A stretch of 64,000 bases of DNA from Micropruina sonneratiae. Lineage in GTDB: Bacteria; Actinomycetota; Actinomycetes; Propionibacteriales; Propionibacteriaceae. Below the pieces are notes generated by a model. The model was not told where the DNA came from. It saw only the letters and a program-made list of their open reading frames with translations, and did no database searches. The stretch is taken from contig NZ_JAPDHX010000003.1 in assembly GCF_025972045.1 (NCBI RefSeq), forward strand, positions 186,001-250,000. Reading direction: 5' to 3'. The position numbers and the translations under genes are program-made. Below, piece by piece: positions 1 through 13,114 of this stretch (positions are counted from its first letter, which is position 1; every line of letters starts with the position of its first letter).

Positions 1-90
1 AATCTTGGTGGTTGTGTTCGGGCGACCGGACCATCGTGTGTGCCCGCCGCGACGATTACGTCAGCGACGACGCGACACCCCACAGCGAAT

Positions 91-108
91 CACGTTCGCG
101 AGAACGTG
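91..108 (+). promoter_or_regulatory. Leader hairpin ahead of the str operon
   Basis: CACGTTC (91-97) and GAACGTG (102-108) form a perfect 7-bp stem closed by a GCGA tetraloop, 33 bases before the rpsL start. It could act in the mRNA leader or, as a DNA palindrome, as a protein site. The sequence alone does not decide. The rest of 1-140 holds no gene; GGAAAGTGAT at about 122-131 is the rpsL ribosome binding site. Confidence 0.4.
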
Positions 109-140
109 CCTCCAACCACGACGGAAAGTGATACCAGCCG

Positions 141-512
141 GTGCCCACCATCCAGCAGTTGGTCCGCAAGGGCCGCACTGACAAGGTCAGCAAGAACAAG
201 ACGCCCGCGCTCAAGGGTTCCCCGCAGCGGCGCGGCGTGTGCACGCGTGTGTACACCACCACCCCGAAGAAGCCGAACTCCGCGCTGCGCAAGGTGGCCC
301 GCGTCCGGCTGTCCTCCGGTGTCGAGGTGACCGCGTACATCCCCGGTGTGGGTCACAACTTGCAGGAGCACTCGATGGTGCTGGTTCGCGGTGGCCGGGT
401 GAAGGACCTGCCCGGCGTCCGTTACAAGATCATCCGCGGTTCGCTCGACACCCAGGGCGTCAAGAACCGCAAGCAGGCTCGCAGCCGTTACGGCGCGAAG
501 AAGGAGAAGTAA
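141..512 (+). CDS. rpsL: 30S ribosomal protein S12
   Basis: S12 of the small ribosomal subunit, at the decoding centre. The 123-residue product has the normal family length and the conserved segment KKPNSALRK. Lys43 and Lys88, where streptomycin-resistance changes usually fall, are both unchanged Lys, as in sensitive alleles. The start is GTG at 141, supported by GGAAAGTGAT about 10 bases upstream and by the conserved N terminus [11 protein letters not shown]. It is the first gene of the str operon, and its TAA stop overlaps the rpsG start by one base. Confidence 0.98.
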   Translation: MPTIQQLVRKGRTDKVSKNKTPALKGSPQRRGVCTRVYTTTPKKPNSALRKVARVRLSSGVEVTAYIPGVGHNLQEHSMVLVRGGRVKDLPGVRYKIIRGSLDTQGVKNRKQARSRYGAKKEK

Positions 513-982
513 TGCCGCGCAAGGGCCCCGCACCGAAGCGCCCGGTCGTCGTTGACCCCGTCTACGGCTCGCCGCTGGTTTCGCAACTGGTCAGCAAGAT
601 CCTGCTCGACGGCAAGAAGACCGTTGCGCAGAACATCGTCTACTCCGCTCTTGAGGGCACCCGGGCCAAGACCGGCGTTGATCCCGTGCAGACCCTCAAG
701 AAGGCCCTGGACAACATCCGCCCCGCGCTCGAGGTGAAGAGCCGCCGCGTCGGCGGTGCGACCTACCAGGTGCCCGTCGAGGTGAAGCCCAACCGGGCCA
801 ACACCCTGGCGCTGCGCTGGCTGGTCAGCTTCTCGCGGCAGCGTCGTGAGAAGACCATGACCGAGCGGCTGATGAACGAGCTGCTGGACGCGTCCAACGG
901 CCTGGGTGCCTCGGTGAAGCGTCGCGAGGACACGCACAAGATGGCCGAGGCCAACCGCGCCTTCGCCCATTACCGCTGGTGA
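512..982 (+). CDS. rpsG: 30S ribosomal protein S7
   Basis: S7 is a primary 16S rRNA binding protein that starts assembly of the 30S head. The 156-residue length is typical and the sequence starts [10 protein letters not shown]. The ATG shares its A with the rpsL TAA stop, so the two genes are probably translationally coupled. An intercistronic spacer of 90 bases follows before fusA; it contains an imperfect GC-rich hairpin at about 989-1019 (CTCCACCCGGG against CCCGGGGGAG), which may tune readthrough. Confidence 0.98.
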   Translation: MPRKGPAPKRPVVVDPVYGSPLVSQLVSKILLDGKKTVAQNIVYSALEGTRAKTGVDPVQTLKKALDNIRPALEVKSRRVGGATYQVPVEVKPNRANTLALRWLVSFSRQRREKTMTERLMNELLDASNGLGASVKRREDTHKMAEANRAFAHYRW

Positions 983-1072
983 TCTGAGGCTCTCCACCCG
1001 GGCGATCCCCGGGGGAGGGCTTCTCGCCTGCCCGCCCACAACTGGAATCAAGAATTTCGAGGAGCCTCACAA

Positions 1073-3187
<2,115 letters not shown>

Positions 3188-3320
3188 GTTTGACTCTCTC
3201 GCGCCCGTAGACAAGACTTGGTAGGGTTCGCGCCCGCAGCGCGGACCGTGACCAGGGACCATATCCCAACCCAAACGACGCCGCGCGAACCGCGCGTGGC
3301 GACATCCAGAAGGAGCCTCA

Positions 3321-4514
<1,194 letters not shown>

Positions 4515-4530
4515 TCTGATCAGCTGCCGC

Positions 4531-4562
4531 AAGGCCCCCCACCTGACCGGGTGGGGGGCCTT
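4531..4562 (+). terminator. Intrinsic terminator after tuf
   Basis: A perfect 13-bp stem, AAGGCCCCCCACC (4531-4543) with GGTGGGGGGCCTT (4550-4562), with a 6-base loop, begins 17 bases after the tuf stop. The T-rich tail is short, as is usual in high-GC actinobacteria. It closes the str operon. Confidence 0.85.
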
Positions 4563-4687
4563 GTGCTATTAATAGCCACTTGTACTACAATGCGTCGTAG
4601 ACGAGGGGTGTTTGCTCCGGTTCCCATCGGTCACCGTTGACCCGGAATCCTCGTCGGCCATGCCCCTTTACGAGGAGTCGTCACATC

Positions 4688-5188
4688 ATGATCAAGTCTT
4701 CCAAATCGGCCCGATTGGTGGCCGTCCTGTGCGTCTTGTTCGGACTCGTCGCCGTTGGCGGCGGTGTCACGACCTGGGCGGTCGTCACCAGCCAGCTGTC
4801 GGCCGAGAACATCACCGTGCCCGCCGATTCGCCGCTGATGCCCGGCGCCAAGGTTCAGGATCCGATCACCGCCTACGCCCAGGCCGAGATCATCAATCAC
4901 CACGCCCTCACCGCCAGCGGTGGCAAGACCTACGCCGAGCTGGGCGCCGAGATCACCGCGGCCAAGAACTCCGGCGACACCGCCAAGGCCGACGAGCTGA
5001 CCGCGCTGCGCACCACCATGATGAACGCCTCGTTCCTGCGGGCGTCGCTGTTCACCTCGGTGCTGGCCTACGGGGTCAGCCTGCTGGTCATCGGGCTCGG
5101 CCTCATGTTCCTGCTGCTCGGCTGGGCACTTGGGTCGCTGGCCCGGCCCAAGGAGGTCCTGGCCTCGGCCCCGGCGTCCACCGAGTAG
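4688..5188 (+). CDS. Small two-TM membrane protein of unknown function
   Basis: A 166-residue protein with a hydrophobic segment near residues 9-34, a polar loop of about 85 residues rich in short helices (ITAYAQAEIINHH, AELGAEITAAKNSGD), and a second strongly hydrophobic segment near 122-148 (LLVIGLGLMFLLLGWALG). This predicts a membrane protein with an extracytoplasmic loop. ATG 4688 was chosen because GAGGAG lies at 4671-4676; an upstream ATG at 4637 lacks such a site. Similar proteins are often mislabelled 'aromatic ring-opening dioxygenase LigA', but no dioxygenase motif is visible. The function is unknown. Confidence 0.8.
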   Translation: MIKSSKSARLVAVLCVLFGLVAVGGGVTTWAVVTSQLSAENITVPADSPLMPGAKVQDPITAYAQAEIINHHALTASGGKTYAELGAEITAAKNSGDTAKADELTALRTTMMNASFLRASLFTSVLAYGVSLLVIGLGLMFLLLGWALGSLARPKEVLASAPASTE

Positions 5189-5224
5189 GACGCGGTCGCT
5201 AGCGCCTGACCCGAGCATTCCCTG

Positions 5225-5258
5225 AACCAGGGCCCACGACGTGTCGTGGGCCCTGGTT
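5225..5258. terminator. Bidirectional terminator
   Basis: A perfect 16-bp inverted repeat, 5225-5240 against 5243-5258, with only GT between the arms (so an effective loop of four to six bases). It lies between the rightward membrane-protein gene and the leftward SDR gene and can serve both. Confidence 0.8.
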
Positions 5259-5301
5259 CTCGTTCGTCGCCCCGTCGGCGCCGGGCGGTCTTCGGTGATG
5301 C

Positions 5302-6213
5302 TCAGCGGGGGAAGCTGAGCCCGGTGAGCTCCTCGGTCGCCTCCCACAGGGCGGTCAGGGCGCGTTCGGAGCGGGCTCGCCGGGGCAGCGGTGCCCGTCC
5401 GACCGGGCCGGACGTGGCGAGCGGCCCGATCGGCCCGTAGTAGCCGCCCGCGGCGGCCTGCCGGCTGGCCGCACAGAACACCACCGGCTGGGCCCCGTCG
5501 GCGGCGGACTGCATCAGGTGGACGCCGCCGGCCAGCACCTGGCCGACTCCGACCAGCGGATTGTCCGGGAACAGCCCGGTCACCGACCAGCCGGGATGCG
5601 CCGCGTGGGCGTTGAGCCCCCATTCCGCCGCGCTGCTGCGGCGCTGCAGCTCGCGGGCGAACATCACCATCGCGAGTTTGCTGTTGCTGTAGGCGCGCGA
5701 CGACGACCAGCCGCGGGTGAGGTCGAGGTCGTCGGGCCGGATATGGCCGGCGCGGGCGGCGATGGATCCCAGTGCCACGACGCGCGCGCGACTGGCCCGC
5801 CGCAGGGCGTCCAGCAGCCGGGCGGTCAACGCGAAGTGGCCGAAGTAGTTGGTGGCCATCACCAGTTCGTGTCCGTCGACGCTCTCCTGGCGCTTGCGCG
5901 TCCCGCCGATCCCGGCGTTCAGGACGAGGATGTCGACGTGCCGGTCGGCGAACTGGTCGGCGAAGGACGCAACCGACCCGAGGTCGGAGGTGTCGAGCTC
6001 CGCGACGGTGTGGCTGCCCTCGGGGTGTTCGGCCAGCAGTTCGGCGGCGACGGCCTCGCCCTTCTCGACGTTGCGGACGGCCAGCACCACGTCGGCGCCG
6101 GCCAGGCCCAGCGCCCGCGCGGTTGCCTTGCCCACGCCGCTGCTGGCTCCGGTGACGATGGCCAGGCGTCCCTTGCGGGAGGGGATGGTCAGCGGGGTGA
6201 GCCGGTCCTTCAT
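5302..6213 (-). CDS. Short-chain dehydrogenase/reductase
   Basis: NAD(P)-dependent oxidoreductase of the SDR fold, about 303 residues. The cofactor motif TGASSGVGK is near residues 21-29, LNAGIGG lies mid-domain, and the catalytic pair is LGS and YSNSK. The length and the RDH-like pattern resemble retinol-dehydrogenase-type SDRs that actinobacteria carry in many copies. The substrate cannot be read from the sequence. ATG 6213 was chosen; a GTG two codons upstream (6219) is possible. It lies downstream of glnS on the same strand with a gap of about 105 bases, so it may be partly cotranscribed. Confidence 0.85.
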   Translation of the reverse strand: MKDRLTPLTIPSRKGRLAIVTGASSGVGKATARALGLAGADVVLAVRNVEKGEAVAAELLAEHPEGSHTVAELDTSDLGSVASFADQFADRHVDILVLNAGIGGTRKRQESVDGHELVMATNYFGHFALTARLLDALRRASRARVVALGSIAARAGHIRPDDLDLTRGWSSSRAYSNSKLAMVMFARELQRRSSAAEWGLNAHAAHPGWSVTGLFPDNPLVGVGQVLAGGVHLMQSAADGAQPVVFCAASRQAAAGGYYGPIGPLATSGPVGRAPLPRRARSERALTALWEATEELTGLSFPR

Positions 6214-6319
6214 GGCCACGAGCCTATTGGCTGACCCGCGCCGCCCAGGCCGACGACACGAGCCGGGCGGTGCCCGGCGCTCGGCCTGGCTGAGCGGGTG
6301 GTGCGGCTCGGCGGCTGGC

Positions 6320-7993
<1,674 letters not shown>

Positions 7994-8052
7994 GCATCCC
8001 AACCTACCAATCGAGGCGTCGCCGCCTGATCCGGTGGACAGCCCGTGCGAGT

Positions 8053-8064
8053 GGGGGGGGGGGG
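8053..8064. repeat. Homopolymeric G run
   Basis: A run of about twelve G lies in the spacer between glnS and the glycine-rich protein gene. Such runs are prone to slippage in replication and to sequencing error. No start codon or obvious promoter spacing depends on it. It also precedes repeat copy A. Confidence 0.6.
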
Positions 8065-8106
8065 GAGGGTCGGTGCCTCAGCGGTCGGGCGTCCGGTGGA
8101 CCTCTG

Positions 8107-8204
8107 TTCTCTGCAACGCCGACTGCTTTCACCCAAGCGGGGTGTTCTCGTGTTGTGACACGAAAGCAGTCGGGCAACCCGAAAGCAGTGGGCGTTGCTG
8201 AGAA
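8107..8204. repeat. Nested palindromic element, copy A
   Basis: Outer arms 8107-8130 and 8181-8204 pair at 22 of 24 positions. Between them lie three small hairpins: CACCC/GGGTG (8130-8134, 8140-8144), TCGTGT/ACACGA (8148-8153, 8158-8163) and CGGG/CCCG (8171-8174, 8178-8181), so the single strand can fold as a cloverleaf. GACTGCTTTC (8121-8130) can also pair with GAAAGCAGTC (8162-8171). The outer arm sequence recurs almost unchanged in copy C at 60.8 kb and the core in copy B at 16.7 kb. It fills most of the 312-base gene-free stretch between glnS and the next gene. Confidence 0.85.
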
Positions 8205-8305
8205 CGCGGAACCCCCGGCCGGCGGTTCACAGCCGGCGACGGATCGGCTCACCAGCCGCGCACAGCCTGCCCTGATGTGCTGGAAGCACTATCAGGAGGA
8301 TCGAC

Positions 8306-8848
8306 ATGAGCACGTATGAGAGCTACCCGGCCACCAGCACGGACGCCGTCGAGCGCTACCGCTACCTGGTGCGAACGGCGTCCCCCGAACAGATCGAGCA
8401 GGCGCACGCCGAGGCGTTCGCGCAGCTCAGCGCAGACGAGCGTCGGGAGGTGCTGCGGGCGCTGGCCACCACCGACGAAACGCCCACCGACGACTCGCCG
8501 GCCGCCCTGGCCCGCTCGGCGACCCGGCTCGAGGTGCGTCAGCCGGGCACCATGGAGCGGCTGTTCGGCACGCAGAACAGCACCCAGCGCACCGTCTGGA
8601 CGTCGTTGGCTGCGGGCTTCGCAGGTTCGGCGGTGTTCAACCTGCTGTTCGACCGTCCCGGCGGGCTGTTCGGTGGTGGCGGGTTGTTCGGGGGCCTGTT
8701 CGGCGGGCACTGGGGCGGCCGGCCGCCGGGTGCGCCCGGTTTCGGGGGCTTGGGCGGTCCCGGCGGCTTCGGTGGTTTCGGTGGCGGTCCGGGCGGGGGT
8801 CCCGGCGGTGGGTTCGGCGGGGGTCCCGGCGGTGGCCCCGGACGCTGA
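8306..8848 (+). CDS. Conserved hypothetical protein with glycine-rich tail
   Basis: 180 residues in two parts. Residues 1-95 are helical and charged, with SPEQIEQAHAEAFAQLSADE and a region ending in RQPGTMERLFG, a pattern seen in actinobacterial proteins of unknown role. Residues 95-112 are moderately hydrophobic (TSLAAGFAGSAVFNLLF), perhaps a membrane-associated segment. The last 65 residues are almost only Gly, Pro and Phe (GGFGGFGGGPGGGPGGG), resembling adhesive or disordered tails. AGGAGGATCGAC precedes the ATG, a strong ribosome binding site, so the gene is probably expressed. No function is recognised. Confidence 0.75.
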   Translation: MSTYESYPATSTDAVERYRYLVRTASPEQIEQAHAEAFAQLSADERREVLRALATTDETPTDDSPAALARSATRLEVRQPGTMERLFGTQNSTQRTVWTSLAAGFAGSAVFNLLFDRPGGLFGGGGLFGGLFGGHWGGRPPGAPGFGGLGGPGGFGGFGGGPGGGPGGGFGGGPGGGPGR

Positions 8849-8897
8849 GGCCGCGTCGGCGTCCGGCCCGGGTCACGTTCACCTGACACCGCACAAG

Positions 8898-9516
8898 GCC
8901 CTCGCTAGGCTCGCAGGGGTCGACCCGCTCGACATCATCGGGCTGGGCACCGACTTCACCTCGGCGACGGTCATGCCGACCGATTCCGGGGCGTGCCGCT
9001 GTGCATGAAGCCCGCCTTCCGCAACCGGCCGCACGCGTACGTGAAGCTGTGGAAGCACCACGGCGGCCAGGAGCAGGCCGAGCGGATGATCGCGTTGGCG
9101 AAGGAGCGCAACGAGCCGTGGCTGAGCCGGTACGGCAACACGCTGTCATCGGAGTTCGCCATTCCGAAGCTGCTGGAGACCCTCGAGAAGGACCCCGAGG
9201 TCCATCACACGATGGACCACTTCGTGGACGCCGTCGACTGGATCGTCTGGCAGCTCACCTGGAACTACGTCCGCTCGGCCGGAGCCACGGGGTACAAGGC
9301 CCTGTTCCAGGACGGCCAGTTCCCCTCCACCACCGACTACTTCAAGGGTCTCGATCCCGATTTCGAGAACGTCGGTCGAGGAGAAGCTCGCCGCGCCGGT
9401 CGGGCAGCTCGGTGACAAGGCGGGCGAGCTCAGTGTCGAAGCGGCGTACTGGACCGGCCTGAAGGCCGGCATCCCGGTCTCGGTCGGCAACATCGACGCG
9501 CACGTGACCGCCCCCG
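8898..9516 (+). pseudogene. araB: Ribulokinase (AraB) remnant
   Basis: Pieces of L-ribulokinase are readable in shifting frames: GVDPLDIIGLGTDFTS (from about 8920), then after a shift near 8985 PLCMKPAFRNRPHAYVKLWK to FENV (to about 9370), then after another shift near 9372 EEKLAAPVGQLGDKAGEL to SVGNIDAHVTAP (to about 9515). The kinase needs about 550 residues. The first 90 or so and the C-terminal half are gone. The frame changes and direct join to AraD sequence show a decayed gene, not a single sequencing error. Confidence 0.85.
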
Positions 9517-9820
9517 CCTGGGCGACGAGTTCGGCGGGCCGGTGCCGATCGGGCCGTTCGCGCTGATCGGCGACGACTCGATCGGACGCGGCATCGTCGA
9601 GACCCTGCGCGCCTCACGCTCGCCCGCGGTGCTGATGCAGAACCACGACCCGTTCACGGTCGGCAGGAACGCCCGCGAGTCGGTCAAGGCCGCCGCCATG
9701 TGCGAGGAGGTGGCCCGCAGAGTGCACATCGCCCGACAACTGGGCGACCCGATCCCGATCCCGCAGGAGAAGATCGACTCGCTCTACGAGCGGTACCAGA
9801 ACGTCTACGGCCAGCACTGA
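9517..9820 (+). pseudogene. araD: L-ribulose-5-phosphate 4-epimerase (AraD) C-terminal remnant
   Basis: EFGGPVPIGPFALIGDDSIG through VLMQNHDPFTVGRNARESVK to IDSLYERYQNVYGQH is the C-terminal 95 or so residues of AraD, in one frame up to TGA at 9818-9820. The N-terminal half, with the first metal ligands, is missing. It is fused to the araB remnant within a few bases of 9516, so one deletion removed the 3' part of araB and the 5' part of araD. The epimerase cannot be functional. Confidence 0.85.
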
Positions 9821-9829
9821 CCGGACGCC

Positions 9830-9864
9830 GACGGGGGTGGGACGCCAGGCGTCCCACCCCCGTC
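9830..9864. terminator. Bidirectional terminator
   Basis: A perfect 15-bp stem (9830-9844 with 9850-9864) around loop CCAGG lies between the convergent araBD remnant and egsA. Its survival is consistent with continued use by egsA. Confidence 0.8.
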
Positions 9865-9872
9865 GCTCGCGT

Positions 9873-11255
9873 TCAGTCCTGCGGGTCGAGGTGCCCCTCG
9901 GTGGGGATCGGGGTCTCGGCCCAGTAGCCGCCCGGGGCGAACAGGGTCTCGACCACCTGGTCGAACAGGCCCAGCTCGAACAGGGCGTCGAAGATCGTGT
10001 ACCGCGAGCGGATCGTCTGGCTCTGATAGTAGGTGAGCTTCAGCTTCTCCTGGTCGATGCCGACCTGGCCCGGATGGTACGGCGCGCCGGCCCGGCGCAG
10101 CTTGTCGGCGATGTCGGCGGGCGTCATCACCTGCGGCCCGACCCGCTCGAGGATGGCCGCCCAGTGATCCTTGATCAGCTGGACGCGGGCCGCGATCTGG
10201 TCCTTCGGCACGTACTTGGCCCGGGACTGCGACAGCGCGGCGGCGCGGATCGCGGGCAGCGGCTGCAGCGCCTCGATCCGGGCGTCGTTGTCCTCGGGAC
10301 TGAGCCACTCGGCGGCGCGCTGCTCGGGGTCGACGCCGGCAACGTCGAGGCTCGGGAGCAACTCGTAGACCGCACAGGAGGCCACGGTGCCGATGCCGAC
10401 CTTGTTGCCGTGCGACAGCGGCGGCTCCCAGCTGAGGCCGTGACCCTCCATCTCCCACTGGTGGGAGAAGTTGTGGCCGGCGCCCGAGGCGGGGCGCGAC
10501 GACTGGTGCGCCTGCATGGCCAGGCCGGACAGGATCAGCTCCTCGGCCAGCAGACCGATCGAATCGGGATTACCGGCGGCCAGACCCTCGGGGTCGGACA
10601 GGGCCGCCACCAGCGGCGGCTGCACCAGATCCCACACCTTGTCGTCGACGGCCTCGATGCCGAGCTCGTCGGCGACCAGCCAGTCGGCGCCGCCGGGCAC
10701 CTTCTCGATCAGGTCGCCGTAGCCGGTGGCGGTCAGCCGCTGCGGCGCGGCCGCCATGATGTCGAGATCGGCGACCAGCCCCGCCGGGGCGGGGCAGTCC
10801 CGAGTGATCTTGAACCCGTCACGGGTGATCGAGGCGCCGAAGGCCGCGTAGCCGTCCATCGACGCGGCGGTGCACACGTTCAGGTAGCCGCGGCCCAACT
10901 CGCCGGAGGCGAGCTTGGTGATGTCGTTGAGAGTGCCGGAGGCGACCGAGCAGGCGATGGCGTCCACGCCGCTGAGGTGATCCCGCAGCCTCTCCACGTT
11001 CTCGTAGCCCGCGTACAGGGTGGGCGTGCCGGGGAAGATGTACGGCTCGACCACCGTCACACCGGCCGCTTCGAGGGACGCCCTGACCTGCTCGCCGGCC
11101 ACCTCCCAGGTGTTGCCGTCGGCCACCAGGATGCACTGCGCGTCGCCGAACAACTCCTTGAACAGGGCACCGGTCTGACCCACCACGTCGCGACCACTGA
11201 TGATCGCCTTCGTGTCGGTGGAGTCCTGAAGTGCCTTGTCAATGAGTTCAGTCAT
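9873..11255 (-). CDS. egsA: sn-Glycerol-1-phosphate dehydrogenase (AraM/EgsA family)
   Basis: Metal-dependent dehydrogenase that interconverts dihydroxyacetone phosphate and sn-glycerol 1-phosphate, the stereoisomer best known from archaeal lipids. 460 residues. Diagnostic segments are ASGTLNDITKL (nucleotide-binding loop), CTAASMDGYAAFGA, and two His-bearing motifs around SSRPASGAGHNFSHQWEME and PPLSHGNKVGIGT that supply metal ligands. The resemblance to Bacillus AraM is strong. ATG 11255 follows GGAGGAGGATTCAGC, an excellent site. In arabinose clusters this gene can accompany araBDA; here its neighbours are araBD debris, while it is intact, suggesting an independent role. Confidence 0.9.
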   Translation of the reverse strand: MTELIDKALQDSTDTKAIISGRDVVGQTGALFKELFGDAQCILVADGNTWEVAGEQVRASLEAAGVTVVEPYIFPGTPTLYAGYENVERLRDHLSGVDAIACSVASGTLNDITKLASGELGRGYLNVCTAASMDGYAAFGASITRDGFKITRDCPAPAGLVADLDIMAAAPQRLTATGYGDLIEKVPGGADWLVADELGIEAVDDKVWDLVQPPLVAALSDPEGLAAGNPDSIGLLAEELILSGLAMQAHQSSRPASGAGHNFSHQWEMEGHGLSWEPPLSHGNKVGIGTVASCAVYELLPSLDVAGVDPEQRAAEWLSPEDNDARIEALQPLPAIRAAALSQSRAKYVPKDQIAARVQLIKDHWAAILERVGPQVMTPADIADKLRRAGAPYHPGQVGIDQEKLKLTYYQSQTIRSRYTIFDALFELGLFDQVVETLFAPGGYWAETPIPTEGHLDPQD

Positions 11256-11490
11256 GCTGAATCCTCCTCCAAACGTCGTCGGCCGGAACGATTTCGATTC
11301 TGTCGCATTACGGCGTCCGTGTCTGCCTCCCGAGGGGTTTCGGTCGCGCCGGGGCGGAGTCCCCGGCCGCGCTCCGGGAGCTTCCTACACTGGAGTGCGT
11401 GCCAGCCCCTACTTCCCCGTTCCGGTGGGCCGCCGGGTCGGACGCGGGACCGAGCCGGGTGAACTGGCCCGTGTGGGCGGGGTTCGTGAG

Positions 11491-12207
11491 ATGACTCGGC
11501 TGCAACGGATCTGGACCGACATCGTCGGCGTCCAGGACCCGCCGGCGATCACCGCCATCTGGCTGACCGCGGTGGTGGCGGTGCTGATCGTCATGCTGCG
11601 GCCCACCTGGCGGCCGGCCCGTCACGCCGTCACCATCGCCCACGAGGGCGGGCACGCGCTGGCGGCGCTGGTGACCGGACGGAAGCTGTCCGGGATCAGG
11701 CTCCATTCGGACTCCTCCGGGCTGACCCTGTCGAGGGGGAAGCCGCGCGGGCTCGGGATGATCGTGACCGCGGCCGCCGGCTATACAGCCCCCAGCCTGC
11801 TGGGCCTGCTGGCCGCCGGGCTGCTGCATCAGCGACACGCATTGGCCGTGCTGTGGACGGCTTTGCTGCTGCTCACCGCCATGCTGCTGAAGATCCGCAA
11901 CTTCCGGGGGCTGTACGTGATGCTGGTGGCCGGCTTCGTGGTGTTCGCGGTCTCGTGGTGGGCCTCGGCCCCTGTGCAGTCGCTGTTCGCGTACCTGGTC
12001 ACCTGGTTCCTGCTGCTCGCCGGACCCAAGACCGTGCTGGAGTTGCAGGCGACCCGGCGCCGTGGGCGAGGATCCAGCAGCGACGCCGACCAGCTGGGCC
12101 GGCTGACTAGGGTGCCGGGGCTGTTCTGGGTGGGGTTCTTCCTCGTTTTCGACCTCGCGGCGCTCGTCGTGGGTGCCTGGTTGATCGTTCCCCGGCTGGT
12201 GCCCTGA
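11491..12207 (+). CDS. M50-like membrane metallopeptidase homologue
   Basis: 238 residues, with a first hydrophobic segment (residues 20-36) followed by HEGGH at 51-55, the zinc-binding HExxH of M50-type site-2 proteases, then about five more hydrophobic helices. A second-ligand motif of classic form (NxxPxxxxDG) is not apparent; LLAGPKTVLEL near 175 is the nearest region, so catalysis is uncertain. A basic stretch, RRRGRGSSSDADQ, separates the last helix pair. The ATG at 11491 begins the conserved-looking part; the frame is open upstream, but that part is not protein-like. Confidence 0.7.
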   Translation: MTRLQRIWTDIVGVQDPPAITAIWLTAVVAVLIVMLRPTWRPARHAVTIAHEGGHALAALVTGRKLSGIRLHSDSSGLTLSRGKPRGLGMIVTAAAGYTAPSLLGLLAAGLLHQRHALAVLWTALLLLTAMLLKIRNFRGLYVMLVAGFVVFAVSWWASAPVQSLFAYLVTWFLLLAGPKTVLELQATRRRGRGSSSDADQLGRLTRVPGLFWVGFFLVFDLAALVVGAWLIVPRLVP

Positions 12208-12268
12208 GCGGCCTGGAACGGGCCGCTCGATCGGCCACCGTCCTGGGCAACCGATCACATGCCCTGTT

Positions 12269-12301
12269 CGCGGGGCGTCCTCGGGCGGAGGGTGCCCCGC
12301 G
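12269..12301 (+). terminator. Possible hairpin terminator
   Basis: CGCGGGGC (12269-12276) and GCCCCGCG (12294-12301) form an 8-bp stem with a 17-base loop after the metallopeptidase homologue. There is no T tract, and it lies close to the next start at 12321. Confidence 0.3.
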
Positions 12302-12320
12302 GATCGGGCAGCATGGCGGG

Positions 12321-12965
12321 ATGCAACAACTGGCCCGGGTGCTCGGTTTCACCGCGCTGAGCGCACTCGCAGACCGATTGCCGGCCCGGACGGCGGCGCT
12401 GGTGCAACTGGTGCTGATCCTCGTCGGCTCGCTGCTGCCGCTGTGGCCGCTGTGGCGTGGCGTGATCGCCTTGCAGGATCTGCTCGCCTACAGCGCACTG
12501 TGGCTGCTGCTGTCGGTGCTGACCACCGTGATCCGGCTGCGCACCATGCCGGGCGATCGGGCCGTGATCGGCTTCTTCAGCATGCACTACGCGATCATGA
12601 TCGGCGTTCTCGGCCTCATCGTGGGCGTGTGGTCCATCATCCTGCTGGTCATGGCCGGGGTCAGCGGAGGCTGGTGGACGCTGCTGCTCACGGCGGTCGC
12701 GATGGCGCTCGCCAATGCGTGGGCGCTGGCCGACGGCTGGTTCGGGCGGGGCGGACGCGAGCGGGCGAAACTGTGGCAGGTCCTGCTGCCGGGCTATCTG
12801 CGATTCGTTCCGGTGTTGCTGGCCACGGTGTTCGGGGCCGTGGCGATCATCGGAGGCTGGCCGGCGTCCGATCGGCTGGTGGTCGGGGCGTGTCTGGTGC
12901 TGGCCCTGACCGTGATCGACGTGACGTTGGCCGTGGCGTCCTATCGACCGGTGCTGACCTCGTAG
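12321..12965 (+). CDS. Polytopic membrane protein of unknown function
   Basis: 214 residues with about six hydrophobic segments and no soluble domain. The segment FFSMHYAIMIGVLGLIVGVW after a charged loop recalls the 'FF..HYG..' pattern of DUF6498-type membrane proteins, but the match is weak. A GRGGRERAKLW loop follows before the last helices. It shares strand with the preceding metallopeptidase homologue, separated by 113 bases and a possible hairpin. No function can be assigned. Confidence 0.65.
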   Translation: MQQLARVLGFTALSALADRLPARTAALVQLVLILVGSLLPLWPLWRGVIALQDLLAYSALWLLLSVLTTVIRLRTMPGDRAVIGFFSMHYAIMIGVLGLIVGVWSIILLVMAGVSGGWWTLLLTAVAMALANAWALADGWFGRGGRERAKLWQVLLPGYLRFVPVLLATVFGAVAIIGGWPASDRLVVGACLVLALTVIDVTLAVASYRPVLTS

Positions 12966-13046
12966 CCAGGCGGGGGAGATCCCGCGTTCGCCGGGTACGG
13001 AGTCTTTCGTCATCCCGGGCTTGCCCCTTGTCCGGGGTGCGGTGGG

Positions 13047-13066
13047 ATCCCGGCGTACGCCGGGAT
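13047..13066. repeat. ATCCCGG-type palindromic repeat
   Basis: A perfect 20-bp palindrome with the core CCCGGCGTACGCCGGG, inside a GC-rich spacer (12966-13114) that contains further partial copies (GATCCCGCG near 12978; TCATCCCGGGC near 13011). Related pieces recur at 33.05 kb and 57.55 kb. This resembles a widespread intergenic repeat in high-GC genomes. It lies between the membrane protein and gltX and may end transcription. Confidence 0.65.
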
Positions 13067-13114
13067 GAGGGGGCGGCCGGCCGTCCGGCGCCGCCACGGT
13101 AGGCTGAACCGGCC

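Noticed and set aside
3188-3320. A defined sigma-70-like promoter for tuf
   Set aside because: TTGACT at 3190-3195 has no -10 element at a suitable distance; the next TANNNT lies about 26 bases away.
4688-5188. Naming the membrane protein as ring-opening dioxygenase LigA
   Set aside because: The label is common in databases for such proteins, but the sequence has two membrane helices and no metal-binding or dioxygenase motif.
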